DNA of 64,000 nt, from positions 48,501-112,500 of the forward strand of contig ADNK01001510.1 in NCBI GenBank assembly GCA_000320545.1. Reading direction: 5' to 3'. Positions 27,130 to 40,214 of the stretch are shown piece after piece. Every line of letters begins with the position of its first letter. Within the stretch, counting starts at the first letter, position 1. The DNA comes from Bigelowiella natans CCMP2755 (Eukaryota > Cercozoa > Chlorarachniophyceae). The notes beneath the pieces were generated by a model. The model did not search any database and was not told the origin of the DNA. It saw only the letters and a list, made by a program, of their open reading frames with translations. Made by a program: the position numbers and the translations under genes.

Positions 27130-27759
27130 AATGAAATTTTAGGTATATTAGTGAGACTTTGAGAAGCAATTTTCCTTCTTGTTTCTAGAAGGAGAGGGGA
27201 TGGGTATAGCTTGTGGTAGCAGGTCCCGTGCACCACGATCGTAATTATCTATCAGTTAGTTGATATTTTAGCTTTTGTTCACAGAGAATTCGATGGGAAT
27301 AATACTCCCTAGTATGCGATTTTTTTCAGAAAACGTTATATATTGGGAAAACTTTAATAATTTATAGACAATCTTCCAATATTAGCGTTAATAATTAGTG
27401 AAATTTGGATCTTAAAGGCCCCGTGTAACTTCGAGATCTTATGGAGACTAATTGGAGAACTCTGACAAATATCGGCAGGCTACGACGCAGCGAATAATTC
27501 CAGAATTTATGTAGTCGCTTTTAATAAAAGGGGTCCTATTTTTGAAGTACGTGACTACTCGTAGGATTCGTACTACGACTCATCAGTCGCTCCGAGCCCA
27601 TCCCACATTCCGAAACCAACGAGTAGAGGAAAACAATTGCTATCATCATTTTATTGAATACCATTCTTTTAAACTCTTAAAGTTGAATATTAATCAACTA
27701 ATACTTCTGAATATGGGGATTTGAAACGCTGCATCGCAAACGTAATAAGCGGCACAGGG
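27130..27759. promoter_or_regulatory. Divergent promoter interval
   Basis: 630 bases between the MORN gene (-) and the fucosyltransferase gene (+). No named element is visible. A 5' exon of either gene could lie here. Confidence 0.4.
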
Positions 27760-29347
27760 ATGTTGAAACAATCGCACAAACAAGAGCGAAGAGAATGTCG
27801 AAATTCAAAAGACAAAATGGAGTCTGGACACCAACGAACACGGGATCACATTAATAAGGGAAGCGAAGTTCGAAAGCATTTGTCATCCAATTTAAAATCC
27901 CGGCGTGGTTATCGATATTTGAGAAAGGGTAGTGAGAGCACGATCGAGGAACAATCTAGTCGAGAATGGAGGAGGAAGAGAAGGAGGAGGAGGAAGAAAA
28001 GAGAACGACCTACGAGTAGTATCTCTGCAAATAACCGAACTATGATACATCTTCATTGGGAAAGAAGTCATGATAACCGGCAAGGAAATAGGTGATCATG
28101 CTTTTATTTCTAACGATGGGATGGGTCCATCCAACGAATTATTTTTACCTACTTAGGCAGCATACTACTACTGCTACTCCTCCACATCTTCTTCTTCCTC
28201 CTTATAAGAAGCAAAGAACAACCAATGGAACAATGGAGAAATATCGCACACGTATTTCTTCTATGCAAGATTCGAAGAAGGTACTAAACCTACCAATATT
28301 TCCCCTACGTGAAATTGCTGAAATAAGTGATCCTGGTTACTCCCAGCAGCAGCAGCAACAACAACAATGTGGGCCTTGCTATAAGGAGCAGGCTGAAGAG
28401 ATTCACATTTGGAGGAGTTGTCATCACCATGGATTATTCTCAAACTTCACGTAATATTCGAAATTATTCATTTTATGGGTGAAGATTAGTTGTTGAAATG
28501 AGCATCTTTACTTTCAATGTTCGTCAGGTTGGCGTTAACTTTTCTCAAAGATCATTTCAGACAGGATGGACGAGTAGCTGTTGCAATAGACTGGTCAAAC
28601 CTGAAAACTTATCCAACACCTCGTAACAGCAACTTGTGGGATATGTTATTTATGCAGCCCTTTACAACGTCGGGTCAAGATATACGACATGCAAAGATCC
28701 TACGAACATCTTCTCAATTCCCAGGAGATTTTACGTATTTTTCTGGAATATCTGATCGGGGAGGAGATATCCATCCTAAGATCCTCCACCAAGGCCGTCA
28801 ACTCGTTTTACAACATATTCGGGTACGGCCGCATATTGAAGAGAAAGCTCTTAAATTCATCAGTGCAAAAATGAAAGGTTTTCAGAAGATACTCGCAGTA
28901 CACATTCGAAGGACTGACAAGTACACAGAATCGCGATTAAATTTTATGCTTCGTGATGTGGACATATACCATATGATTCAGCTTCACTTAACTATGAAAG
29001 GATACGATAGCTTCTTCCTTTGTACTGATGACCAAAAATTGAAGACTTTCATGAGCTCTGTAGCTGGCAAAACGTGCATCACTTATAATTCACATCTCTC
29101 AAAACACGATCATGTGCCTCCCCATTTTGATGAGAATATTGATGGCTATTCCAAAGCAGAAGACGTAGTTGTGGAAGTTCTATGTATGGCGTCATGCTCT
29201 GGGTTCATTTCCACACTATCAAATGTTGCAAATGGAGTACTTTTCTTTGCAAATGACACGTTGATTAGGAATCATGTTTATCTACACAATCTCGTCACTC
29301 ACTCTGTGAGTAAGAATAGCACTAATCTTGTCAAGTTTAGCGAATAA
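27760..29347 (+). CDS. FUT8/NodZ-like fucosyltransferase (GT23-type fold)
   Basis: Three exons, 27760-28091, 28157-28450 and 28528-29347, join in phase 2 twice, giving 481 residues and ending at TAA. The last exon carries the donor-binding motif VHIRRTDK, which matches the HxRRxDK motif of alpha-1,6-fucosyltransferases and NodZ (GDP-fucose binding). It also carries a downstream segment of the kind GYSKAEDVVVEVLCMASC followed by FISTLSNVAN, which fits the conserved E(D)xxxE...T.SN region of the GT23/GT65/GT68 fold. FLCTDD fits the beta-strand before it. In animals this class adds core fucose to N-glycans in the Golgi. Acceptor specificity here is unknown. The N-terminal exon is strongly basic (a run of Arg/Lys near 27965-28010) and shows no clear signal anchor, so the true start may lie further upstream. 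A Gln run is coded near 28345. Confidence 0.82.
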
Positions 29348-29397
29348 AGCCCCTGGATTTCAGGGAAGAAAGCACAGTCTTGTTAGATAATATATGC

Positions 29398-29439
<42 letters not shown>

Positions 29440-30823
29440 TCATCTTCAACACATGTATACTACATATCATCACATATGCTTTGAGTTCCTTTGCTCTTTG
29501 CAATGATGCCAATAGAAAGCCAGGTAGTGCTAATTTAGAATTTCATCCTAAGTCTAGTGAAATTAATAGATTATTATCAGTGATGATGCTGTACAGTTGC
29601 TTGTTACAATTAAAAGGAAAGCAGTTCAAGATGTTTGCCTATCGGCTACAATCCTCTAATTGTTGGGGACACATGCAACACCTTGACATGCGATAGACAT
29701 TGTTCGTGCATTGAAATGATCACGATGACATGTAAGCTAAATAAATCTAGATGTCGCTGCGCTTTGCAGCATTGCATCGCACTCAGCATGCTGATCGTTG
29801 CACAGCATCCTCTAGTCCCCTAGAACCATCATGCATGCATGCGTCATCATTCATGCAAATGAAAACGGTGTTTTTAAAGTAGCATTTTGCAACAATGCTC
29901 CCTCTATCTAGCTAGAGGCGACAGCACGTATATTTTGACGTGCGTAGTTCTTTGTTGTCCACCATTCGCAGCATGACTTTCGTGATGCAGCAGGAATGGC
30001 AGAAATGTAATGTGCAACACTTGCATGGAGCAGCGCATAACAGCTAGACAGCTGCTGATGTAGTTAATAGTCGCGCGCATGTCTGGATGTGACGACAAGG
30101 ATTTGTCATGTCGTTCCAGCAGATCACATTATTATAGTTTTTGTTAAGATTTTGGATGAGGTTTAGAATGCTAGAATGCATGCCGTTGTCGCATTAGCAA
30201 CTCTAGAACTAGCAAGCACAAGTCTTGTGTTCCACATTCGAAAATGAACAATTGTCCGTTACGCAGGAAAGCTTTCACTAGTTCATAATGACACAATTCA
30301 ATTCCATGGCCTTTAAGGGCTACATAGCGTACACACGTGCGAACATATGTAACTCCACACACATGTTCTTCGCTACATATGGTATAAGGGCTATATACAA
30401 TCGCAATCGATAACCATCGCATCATCACGCAGCTCGTCAAGCATTGCGCGCTAGCGACATTTACGGTCACAAGTATACGTGCATATAGCGCCACTCTAGC
30501 ACTGGCGAAACTCAATTCCACGCGTTGTGACCATCACTAGACGATCACTCGCTCATGTGTTGGCAGCCACAGCATGTTAGCATGTACAACCCTACAAATC
30601 ATGAGCATGCAAAGAAGGCCCAAGACCCACCTAGTCATATGTTCAAACATGAAGTAGCTCAAATGGCCAGTAATGGGCATCCGGGTCGATCTACTACATG
30701 GAGAGAGATCTGCCTACGTGCTGCATGCCCCGCTTTCAACTGTTTCATGCGAATGATGAGTCTGTGGATTTATTGAGTCGATCCCTATCTGCTGCATTTG
30801 AGCGCTACTACGTCTTTCGTTAC
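29348..30823. other. Convergent intergenic spacer
   Basis: Between the fucosyltransferase and UPF0489 genes. An (AT)n run lies at about 29401-29436. The 29640-30800 part is CATG/TGCA/CTAG-rich with only chance ORFs on both strands. Confidence 0.6.
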
Positions 30824-32449
30824 TCATGGAATATTATAAGGTTGTTCATGCCTTCGATTGCGCTCGATTTCGTCTTCCAAAGTTCCCTAAAATAATCGAC
30901 CGTAAGTGCGCGATTTAAAGACTGAAAACATGGACTACGGCTGTCCTATTGATTTCACTACTACTCTTAGTGACTTGAAAGAAATACTACTACCTGATCC
31001 TTACGCATACCAAATGTGACTGGAGTGAATATGTAATTTCCTGGCTCCTCGCAACTATCGATATAGACGACCTACATACAAGGCGTTGCAAGTAGTACAA
31101 AAGATGAAATGAACGATGTTGATGATCATGTCCTTATCTTTACAATTGTCACTCATTCCTTTCTATTGCTACTACCCTGATAGGTTTGGACAGCTGTGAA
31201 TGCAGCGCTTCCATGATTCTCATCTCGATTGCAGGGAATTGGGGGGTGGGAGTGGAACCGTCAAGAGACCTGTGTTATCATCATCAATTGAAGAAGTACC
31301 ACAAAATGCACCATCGGTTGGTAGATACAAGGAAAACATTGCTTCTGCGATTTCTCATTAAAATGACGATGGTGATGTTGGTCGCAAGCAGCGTTGTATG
31401 TGGCATCATTTGGGTAGGTGGTTCTAAAATTGTAGTTGCTCCTGCCTTGAGATTGTGATGATATCCGGATCAATTTTCGAAATAAGCGGGGAGAACTTGG
31501 TGACATCAACATGAACTTCTTCAGTTGTGCTGCAAACATTTTAGAACAACACTTACTACCCAACATAACAATCCAAAGTGATAGTAATACGTGCAAATTA
31601 GATACAGTCTTTGTTCTTTGAGGAACTTCTCCTACTACTAGTACTACTCTTACCTGTAGTGCACAGGATTGTTGCAAAGATGATCGTAAATTTCAATCAA
31701 ATCCATCAAATACCTGATTAGTAAAATGATGCATGAGAGAGGTAGGATAAAGAAATCTACTACTTCTCCCATTCATACTAGCAATACTACCACAAAAACA
31801 GCAACCATAACTGCTGCTGCTGCTAATACTACTACTCCTATTACTACAAAAGGAAGTGGATATATCAATAATATATAAACACTATTGGGTCGTCTTAGGA
31901 TCTTCTTACTGTTCCAATTTTGACTCCTCTTGTTCCCCCTGAGCAATTGGTTAGAATATATTTCATAATCATCATAAGATAGAAGATGATGGTGGAGAAA
32001 CAAAGAACAAGCATATAAACAGTTAGTGAGTTATATGTCGTAGTAGATTATGCTTGCATTGCTAAAACAACCTCCATTTCGCGTATTGGCATGTACTTCT
32101 CAAAGACATCAGCCAGTACAGTAAAATTGAAGTTTGGTAGCAATAATCCTATAGTAGTAGTAGTAGTAATAGAAGTAATGACGACGACGACGACGACGAC
32201 GACGATGATGATGATGATGATGATGAGGCACGAGTCAACATAAATGATAGGGCTAAATACTACTACTACTAATACTACTAATAATAATAAACCAAGTACT
32301 AACTCGATGCAGGCTGTGCTGATAAACACACGAATGAAATCCATGTGATAGGTGTATATTTGTATGGTATTGGTATGCTGTGATGATCCATCCATCCAAC
32401 CAACCAACCAACCAACCAACCAAAGAGAAATGATGTAGGTATCATCAAT

Positions 32450-32485
<36 letters not shown>

Positions 32486-34014
32486 ATATAACCACCTTCC
32501 GGGGCTGCATAATCAATCGCTCCCTATTGTTAGAATACACACATATGTAAGATAATGTATCATCACAGCAGTCATCACCATCATTATACGACAACAGTAT
32601 CGATGTTGGTGAAGATGTTAGAAGACAAAGAGAGGTACATACTTGCATAGTTTCAACCCATAAACGACCCCGGTTTTGAGTGGCCTCGCATGAGGTACCT
32701 ATAATACATGGTTCATAGAACAATGCACCACCACCACCACCACAACAACAACAACAACAATGCCACTGATGAGAAGGAAAAAGAAATATTAATGACAATG
32801 ATCAATAGTATTCTTCTTCTTCTTCTTCTTCCACCGAACATAAGGGCATCATCATCGCACAACTTTGTGCTGCTGGGAAGAGTATGAAGAGGATGGTAAA
32901 CAACAACAAAAGTAGTGGTGGAAAACAACAACAACAACAACAACAACAACAGCCTTGCATGTAGTAAATGAGGTGGATGTGTGGTGAATTATTTAAGTAG
33001 TATATTGTGTAGCGTGTAATTACTACCGTGGGGCTGACAACTGCACATATAAACAATGCCGATGTCTTCAGCTGTCATGTTGTACCGCACTCGCATCTAA
33101 TACAATATATAGAATTCATGCCAAAATACAGATAACAAAATATCTGAGTGGTTTACGGAAATAAACATATCTTTTAACGGAAAATAAGTGCATCTTTAAG
33201 GTTTGGGAATGACTCGTGAATAATACGTTTGGTTGAAAGAAGAAGAAGAAGAAGAAGAAGAAGAAGAAGAGGAAGAGAAAGAAAGACGAAGTATTTGCAA
33301 GCACCAGTTGTGTCCCTGGATTTTCAACTGAGAATGCATCTAAGTCCAAATCCAATATCGTGGTATTCTTTCCTTCTTTACCCTGATGAGTAATAATAGT
33401 GAGTGTACTACATTACTTCACCTACTACATACTACTACTACTACCTCGAGAAGCTCAAGAAAGTTACTTTCCTCTTTTTCATTGACAGAATCTTTTGAAA
33501 CTCCTTTGCCTTCGTAAATATTATTTGTGTGTGTGTGTGTGTGTGTGTGTGTTGTATCACCATGATTATAATCGCAACAACAACATCATCCGGCATGATT
33601 CCTACTACGTATTGATGTTGTCATCTTTCTTCGCAAACCGTAAATTTATTATCTTTTGTGCTCATCATCACCATCATTGTCATCGATCGATCAGATGATA
33701 GATAGTGTCATATCAATTGTGGGAGGGATAAACCACCACCACCGCCAGCAGCAGCAGCAGCAGTGCAAGCACCAAAAAAGGCATGGCTGTATTGTAGTAT
33801 CATCTAAATGCTGCTGCTGCTATATACCTTCACTTAGCCTCATCTTCAGAAATTCTTTAATCGGAGCCTAACAACATAGCAGCAGCAACAAACAACAACA
33901 GCCGTGTATAATTGATTACGATAAATATATCACAATAAATTGACACACTTATACACACACCACATCACACCACGTGGCAAGAAGTTTGTTAGATGGTTTT
34001 GTCTCATTAGAATC

Positions 34015-34049
<35 letters not shown>

Positions 34050-34382
34050 CTTTCTCATTCTCAAGATTACTAATAATAACCTCTCCTCCTTCCCATGGCA
34101 TTTCAAATACTTTCAATGGGACAATACTGAAAGAGAAGCACACGGTAAAGAAATCAATGAGCTTTGGAACATGATGATGATTTCTTGCAACATCAGCAAC
34201 TAGTAGTATAATGATGATAGCGGATTGGTGGTGGTGGTGGGTCACATACTGTTCCATTTCTGTTTTGTCTTCGTCCTCTTTCTTGAATATTCCCATGTAG
34301 TCATGCTGTAGGGGGGGGGGTGAGGAGGAGGAGGAGGAGGAGCAAACAACATATGCAGCAATAGCATCAGCAGGCAGCGTTG

Positions 34383-34419
<37 letters not shown>

Positions 34420-34667
34420 GCAACTTTAGTAGTCTGATCGTTCTTGTATGAAGGTAAACTCGCCAACTATCACCCATCATTACCACCATCACCATCACCA
34501 CTATTAGTTGTTGTTCTTCTATGATCTATGTTGTATAAATGATAGGGGAATGGTTTTTTTTTTTGGTTGGTAGGATATATACAATTTGCAGCATAGCACA
34601 GTAGTACACGACGATGCTGCTATACACCATTGTTGAAAGTCAAAGACGGAGAGCAGCATGGAAGAAT

Positions 34668-34707
<40 letters not shown>

Positions 34708-35324
34708 GGAGGGGGGCCGGTATCATTATCCATCGTGTTGGAACAGAACAGCTTCCTCTTCTTATAATTATTCTTTTTTTTCTTCTAAGAATCGGTAGGT
34801 AGCACTATTTATCTACTCTTTGTTGTGTTGTATTTGATATACTACTACTAGTAGTAGTACGTTGTACGTTGTACGTACTATATCACATACTTCCATATCC
34901 GTAACAAAGTGACTTCCGTTATACCCAAAAGATAGTTTCTTTGATGTGGCAAAAAGAAAAGAGAAGAAGATCACAGTCATCAATAAATCAGCATATAACG
35001 GTACTACTGACAATTTGACGGCTAGTAGCAGCAGAAGTATAATTATCATCATCATCATAAAAGTGGTGGTGTATACATGTTCTCCGGATGAGAAGTTAGT
35101 AGACCAAGGTCGTCTAATCCAGTCCTGATGGTAGATTGCATGTAAAAGTAGTGTGTGCGTAACTGTGTGTATGCATACATCATGTAATAGCCGCATTTAT
35201 CTCTTCATAATATCAATGTGTGAGCTGCTGTCCCAGATAATATAACAGCACATACATGTAAATAATATGTATATAGCTGCCCCCACATACCTACTGCTTA
35301 CAAATAAATATTATGTGTCCTTTA

Positions 35325-35390
<66 letters not shown>

Positions 35391-35398
35391 TACATATT

Positions 35399-35437
<39 letters not shown>

Positions 35438-36593
35438 TATATGTACCATTTCTCCAACGATATCAATATATGTTGTGTATAAATTATATAGTTTGAAGAG
35501 TGTTCTCCAACGATATCAAGAACAACGGCAGCAGTAATATAGTTTGAAGAGTGCACAATGTCTGTTTGTTGTTGTTGATGATGATGATAGATGATAATAG
35601 CATCATCCTTTGAATGATGAAGGGCTACAAGGATGATAGGCAAGTCAACTCATCATCATCATCATCATCATCATGTGGCGAATGGCTATTATCCCACTGT
35701 TGTTCATCCATTCATTACTTACTACTATTGGAACTAATTTGTCATCGTCAGATTGGGTAGTAGCACTCAAAAGAAAAGTAGTTAGTATATTCTTCTTTTC
35801 CTTCTTCTTCTACATGTATTGTCATTTGGCGGAGTTGTTGATGACAAATAACAGTGATCATTATCATTGTTACTATTATCATTAATTCCTCTACTACTTG
35901 CAGCTGCTGCATGGTTCTCTTCGATTTCCTGTGTTTGAAACCTTGAAGAAGGCAAGTACAGTGCGTCGTCACAGATTGGGAAGGAAGAGGAGGAGGAGGA
36001 GGAGGAGTAATCAATCATCATTAAAGTAGGACTCGCTGCTACTTCATCAAGTAAGTTCCAAACTGTTGCTTCAAAAGATGCGGTGTTGTTTATAATGTAA
36101 CACGATTACTGCATATACGATCATACACACCACCATCATCATCATCAACAACAACAAACATTGTATTCTTACTCGTCACAAAGATCGATATCAGGATGTG
36201 TGTCCATATGAACCAACCGACTGTGAGCCTCTAATATTCCTGGTAGTAACAATAGTCATGATCATTATAATAATAATAATACAAATAGTGATAATAGTAA
36301 CACTAAAATAGTAAATCATTCGTTCGCACCAACAGGCAATTGACAGAACTTATAAAGAAGAAGAAGAAGAAGAAGAAGAAGAAAGAGGCTGTAGCGATGT
36401 TAATCGATGTAATTGATTTTAAACAAAATAGCTGTTGGGAAAGATGTGCTTCATCCACTATTTTAGTGCAAAGATTAGTATGTTTACTGGTAGTGGCGGT
36501 GGTGGTGGTTTACAACCTAATTCTCTCGCAAGTGCCCAGACAGGGAGAGAATCATGAGGATCATCAAATACCACGACATTGGTAGCTCTGTTG

Positions 36594-36630
<37 letters not shown>

Positions 36631-37048
36631 TGATGATGGATGATGGATGATGTAGAGGAAGAACAAGAAAAAGAAACCCAAATCGGGACTATATGACTAT
36701 CACATTAACACACACACACACACACAGAGTAGTTGCTGAAAACAGCAGACGAAAAGAGCTTCTTCTTCTTCTTGTTCTTGTTGTTTTTGTTGTCCTTTTC
36801 ATACTAACTACTACTACCACTACTACAACAATCTACTACTACCCTTCCGTTGGCTCAATACGACAAGCAGAAACAATGTGCTCTGTGTACGTTTCAATAT
36901 CTCCCAAATCGATCACCTTTGAAGTATAAACAGCAGGGTCATATCCTCATCATCATCATAGTAGCAAATATCATAATGTGAATATGCTTATTGTTGTTGT
37001 TATTGCTGCTGATAACACACAAGGGAGATGATTGGTTAGGAGAACCAC

Positions 37049-37090
<42 letters not shown>

Positions 37091-39387
37091 GTGTGTATAA
37101 ATATATATCAATATATTATAGATGCATAACTAAACTAGTAGTAGTAGGAGTATTCCATCTCCCTAATAGCCGTGATTCACAATCGCAACTGTCAATAAAT
37201 ACTCACCACTTGAAGTAGCAATTCCTTTGTCGCCAGGGATGTAAAAGTAAAAACCTTGTTTGATTTATCAAATCTCACTACTACTAAAATACTACTACAA
37301 CCAAACGATGATGCTTGTCATCATCCATCATGATGCATTTCTTCTTCTTCTTCTCCCTCTTCTTCTTTATCTTCTTCTTTGTTCTTACTGTAACCCACCG
37401 AATAATAACACTCTATTAAATCAGGGATAATCGTAAATTGTCAACTAGTGCATACAGTATTGTAATGATTAATATTATCTTCTTTTTCGTCGTGTTACTC
37501 CTACCTGCCAACCAACACCTTTTGCTTCAAAGAAATCTCCAGGCTGATGATGATGATATCATGCATAAGTTGTTTGTTTGTCAGGAGTAGCAGCAACACA
37601 ATGGGGGGAGGGAAAGGGGTCAATAGTCATGGCTCCTTAACACCACAACATATTTCTGCTACTACTACTACCACTACTACTGCTACTATTATCACTACTA
37701 CTAATCTTTGACAAACCCTCCCACTCACCCACCCACCTTAATTGTTTCATTGTATCCGTTTTCTGGAACATCTAATTAATTCAGTTGAAGTTGTTATTTT
37801 AAGTGAAGGTGGCGGAGAACAAATTGAGTAGTGTGTGAAATGATGATCGCATTATTATCCAGCTAATATTGTTATCAACTAATATTTGCACTAGTATACA
37901 TGTCATGGAGGGAATACAACTATACTATACTAGTAGTGCAGTCATTATAAAGCAACACCTGTGGAAGCTAGCACATCTTCTCCCGCTGCAAAGTACAATG
38001 AAGATGGTGTGTCAATAAGTTGTTAAAATCGGTACCACTACTACTACTACTACTACTACTACATGTTGTGTAGTAGATTGTCCTTCTCTAACTAGTAGGC
38101 AGGTATACGGCGGTATAATGGTGATGAATCAGATAATTGTTGGTTGTTGTTGAAATATGATGAGACATCGTTGGCTTTTGCTACTTCTTCTTCCTATCCT
38201 CTTCTAGTACCTAGATTCCACACTTTTATTGTTTTTTTCGGATCAGATTCAATCCTGAATGAAACAGCACATATAAATATTGTATATCACTTTCATGTTT
38301 AGTAAAACAAATCTACATACACATTGGGGAGTCCCTTTTCTTACAGCACCTTAGTTTACGCTTGGTTTGTGGTGTTGACATTTGTTTTTATTCTTTCTCC
38401 TATGATTTACTACTGCTGCTGCTACTACTACTACTACTACTACTACTACCATGCTTCTTCGTGAGTGCCGATAACTTCAGGATTGCATCTAACAACAATT
38501 AAAAGGTATAGGAGGAGGTGGTGGAGAATGTGGATGATAATGCGCTCGTTTTATCATAGGTTCTTTGTGTCGTTGCTTTTCCCTTGCATATCTTACATTA
38601 TGCATAAATTCACCCTCCCCCCCCCACACCCCTCCTCCACATACATATTGTGAAGCAACAAACCTACCGGCGCATGGAGACTTTTTCTTTGATTGTGTAT
38701 GTGGTTTCATGACCCTCAGCGTGAAATATACTCACAACCCCTCCTGATTCAGTGTCAACTGCGACGAAAGTGTGGAAGAAGAATGAAGTAAAGCCGTCAA
38801 CTCCGCCAGCTTCGATGGTTACCAACTGATATTATCGTAGAATACAAAATTAAACATTATTGAACATCATCATCTTTTATACTGCTGCTGTAGTTGTTCA
38901 TCCATCATCTTGGATGTGATGCTGCTGCCTGAACTAATATATTGGTAATAGATATATTGAAGGACCGGCACTGGCTCTGCTCCATAGGTACTGTTGACGA
39001 AGAAAAGCTGGACATCTGTTTGCCTCTCTAATGATGATGAGATGCAACAGCAGCAGCAGTAGCAGCAAATTATCAATTAGCATGAGACGTGAATCCTTAC
39101 ACGTGTTTACATTCTCATTAAAAATGAGCAGATCGGACGATAAGATTGATGGCTAATTATGAGCAAGCTAGTAATTTCCAACAAATTCGTACCATTTACG
39201 ACAGTTACAGTCCATGAATCTTGGTATGCGATCGCAGATGGAATGAAACCCAGTATCATCATCCTGAGAATAACAATAATAATGGGGCCATGATGGAGAA
39301 ATTTCTCGTCTGATTGCTGCTGGCAATGGGGATAATTGATACGAACCCATAGACGAGGGCGGAGAAGAGGTGCTTCGAAGTTCTCAT
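30824..39387 (-). CDS. Secreted UPF0489 (C5orf22-like) protein
   Basis: More than 25 small exons. The start at 39387 begins a signal peptide (MRTSKHLFSALVYG, spliced to MMILGFIPSAIA), then a novel domain of about 250 residues with exons that include DGFTSFFFHTFVAVD, NPEVIGTHEEAW, GEDVLAST and DIETYTEHIVSA. The UPF0489 domain follows: VVVFDDPHDSLPVW, LVHMDTHPDIDL (the HFDSHPDL-type motif, about 36190-36235), WIRRPWS, LDLDLDAFSVENPG (the DIDLDFFS-type motif, about 33320-33380) and IITISRSLDG (the TIARSxDxYCP-type region). It ends with exons 31269-31176, 31071-30994 and 30886-30824 (TGA). The Asp/His motifs suggest a metal-binding hydrolase-like site (inference). The UPF0489 family has no established biochemical function. 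One intron is GC-AG (31445-31270). Exons between about 36150-35150 and 39160-38760 are unresolved, so the single-gene model rests on phase continuity. Confidence 0.8.
32445..32486. repeat. (ATC)n microsatellite
   Basis: Intron of the UPF0489 gene. Reverse-strand translation gives a poly-Met ORF that is not a start region. Confidence 0.94.
34016..34050. repeat. (ATG)n microsatellite
   Basis: Trinucleotide run in a UPF0489-gene intron. Confidence 0.94.
35324..35432. repeat. Two adjoining (AT)n arrays
   Basis: About 60-base and 28-base AT runs separated by a short AT-rich linker, within the UPF0489 gene. Confidence 0.96.
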
Positions 39388-40214
39388 GGCAGCCACTTCG
39401 TTATCCTGCAAAAAAAAGCTTTTAATTTGGCAATTCAGTCCTCTTACTGCTGCATAGAACTTCTCCTGGATCGGTGGTTTATTCATTGCTATTCTCACAC
39501 TATGGATGCAATAACAGCAGCGGCTACTCTTCTTGCAGCAGATGTGTGGATTTGAAAGGTTTTGGAATACTTTTGCTCTGAACTTTGATGGAGGGGGGGC
39601 AGTTACTGTTGCGGTCGGAGGAGAGAGAGATAGTTTCTGATTGCAAACTCAGGCTGGCAGCTGAGCCACAAATACAGTGAATCATCAGACATTTCCTACT
39701 ACCAGATATTTCCTACCGTTCAATGGATATTATCTTCTTAATCATCAGGATATTATCTATAAGAAATCAATATCTTCAGGAGTAGGAAAGTTAGACATCA
39801 TTTTATCACTGTAATTACTACAATTCGTGGAAAATAAGTCAAGAGTATTACAACAATTGTGACAACAGCAACAACAACAACAACAAGACAAGTTGCAATG
39901 GGCAAGTCACAACAATGACGCAAAAACTATCTAAGAAAACTTTGTTAGCAAAATTTTGCTAGTCTTAACACCTAGAAATCCATGAAAGTTGTTCGTCCAT
40001 TTCCAATGGATTTCCTGGATTTCCTGGATTTGATTTCCTAGGATTTCCTGGATTTCCTGCCTAGGATTTCATGAATTTCTGACTTTCGCAATGTCCGTCC
40101 GTTGTGGGACAACATCCACCATGAAAATCACTTCAATCGGTAAAAAAAATAGCTGGGCAGTCAAGGATGCGAACAGAACAACTAACTAACTAACTGAAAA
40201 AAAGGAAGAAAAAT
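39388..40214. promoter_or_regulatory. Upstream region of UPF0489 gene with short tandem repeat
   Basis: Contains a degenerate tandem repeat of about 10 bases, GATTTCCTGG, at about 40009-40075, an AACT repeat at 40181-40196 and purine-rich sequence at the left edge of the TA-poor island. No gene seen. Confidence 0.5.

Noticed and set aside
32048-32485. Poly-Met start followed by a hydrophobic frame
   Set aside because: The Met run is an (ATC)n microsatellite read in reverse. Only the internal UPF0489 exon (YHMDFIRVFISTACIELVLG) is coding.
35748-36021. Overlapping minus-strand frames rich in Ser, Asn and Arg
   Set aside because: Probably contain one UPF0489 exon (EIEENHAAAA or the alternative frame), but neither frame could be joined in phase on both sides, so no exon was assigned.
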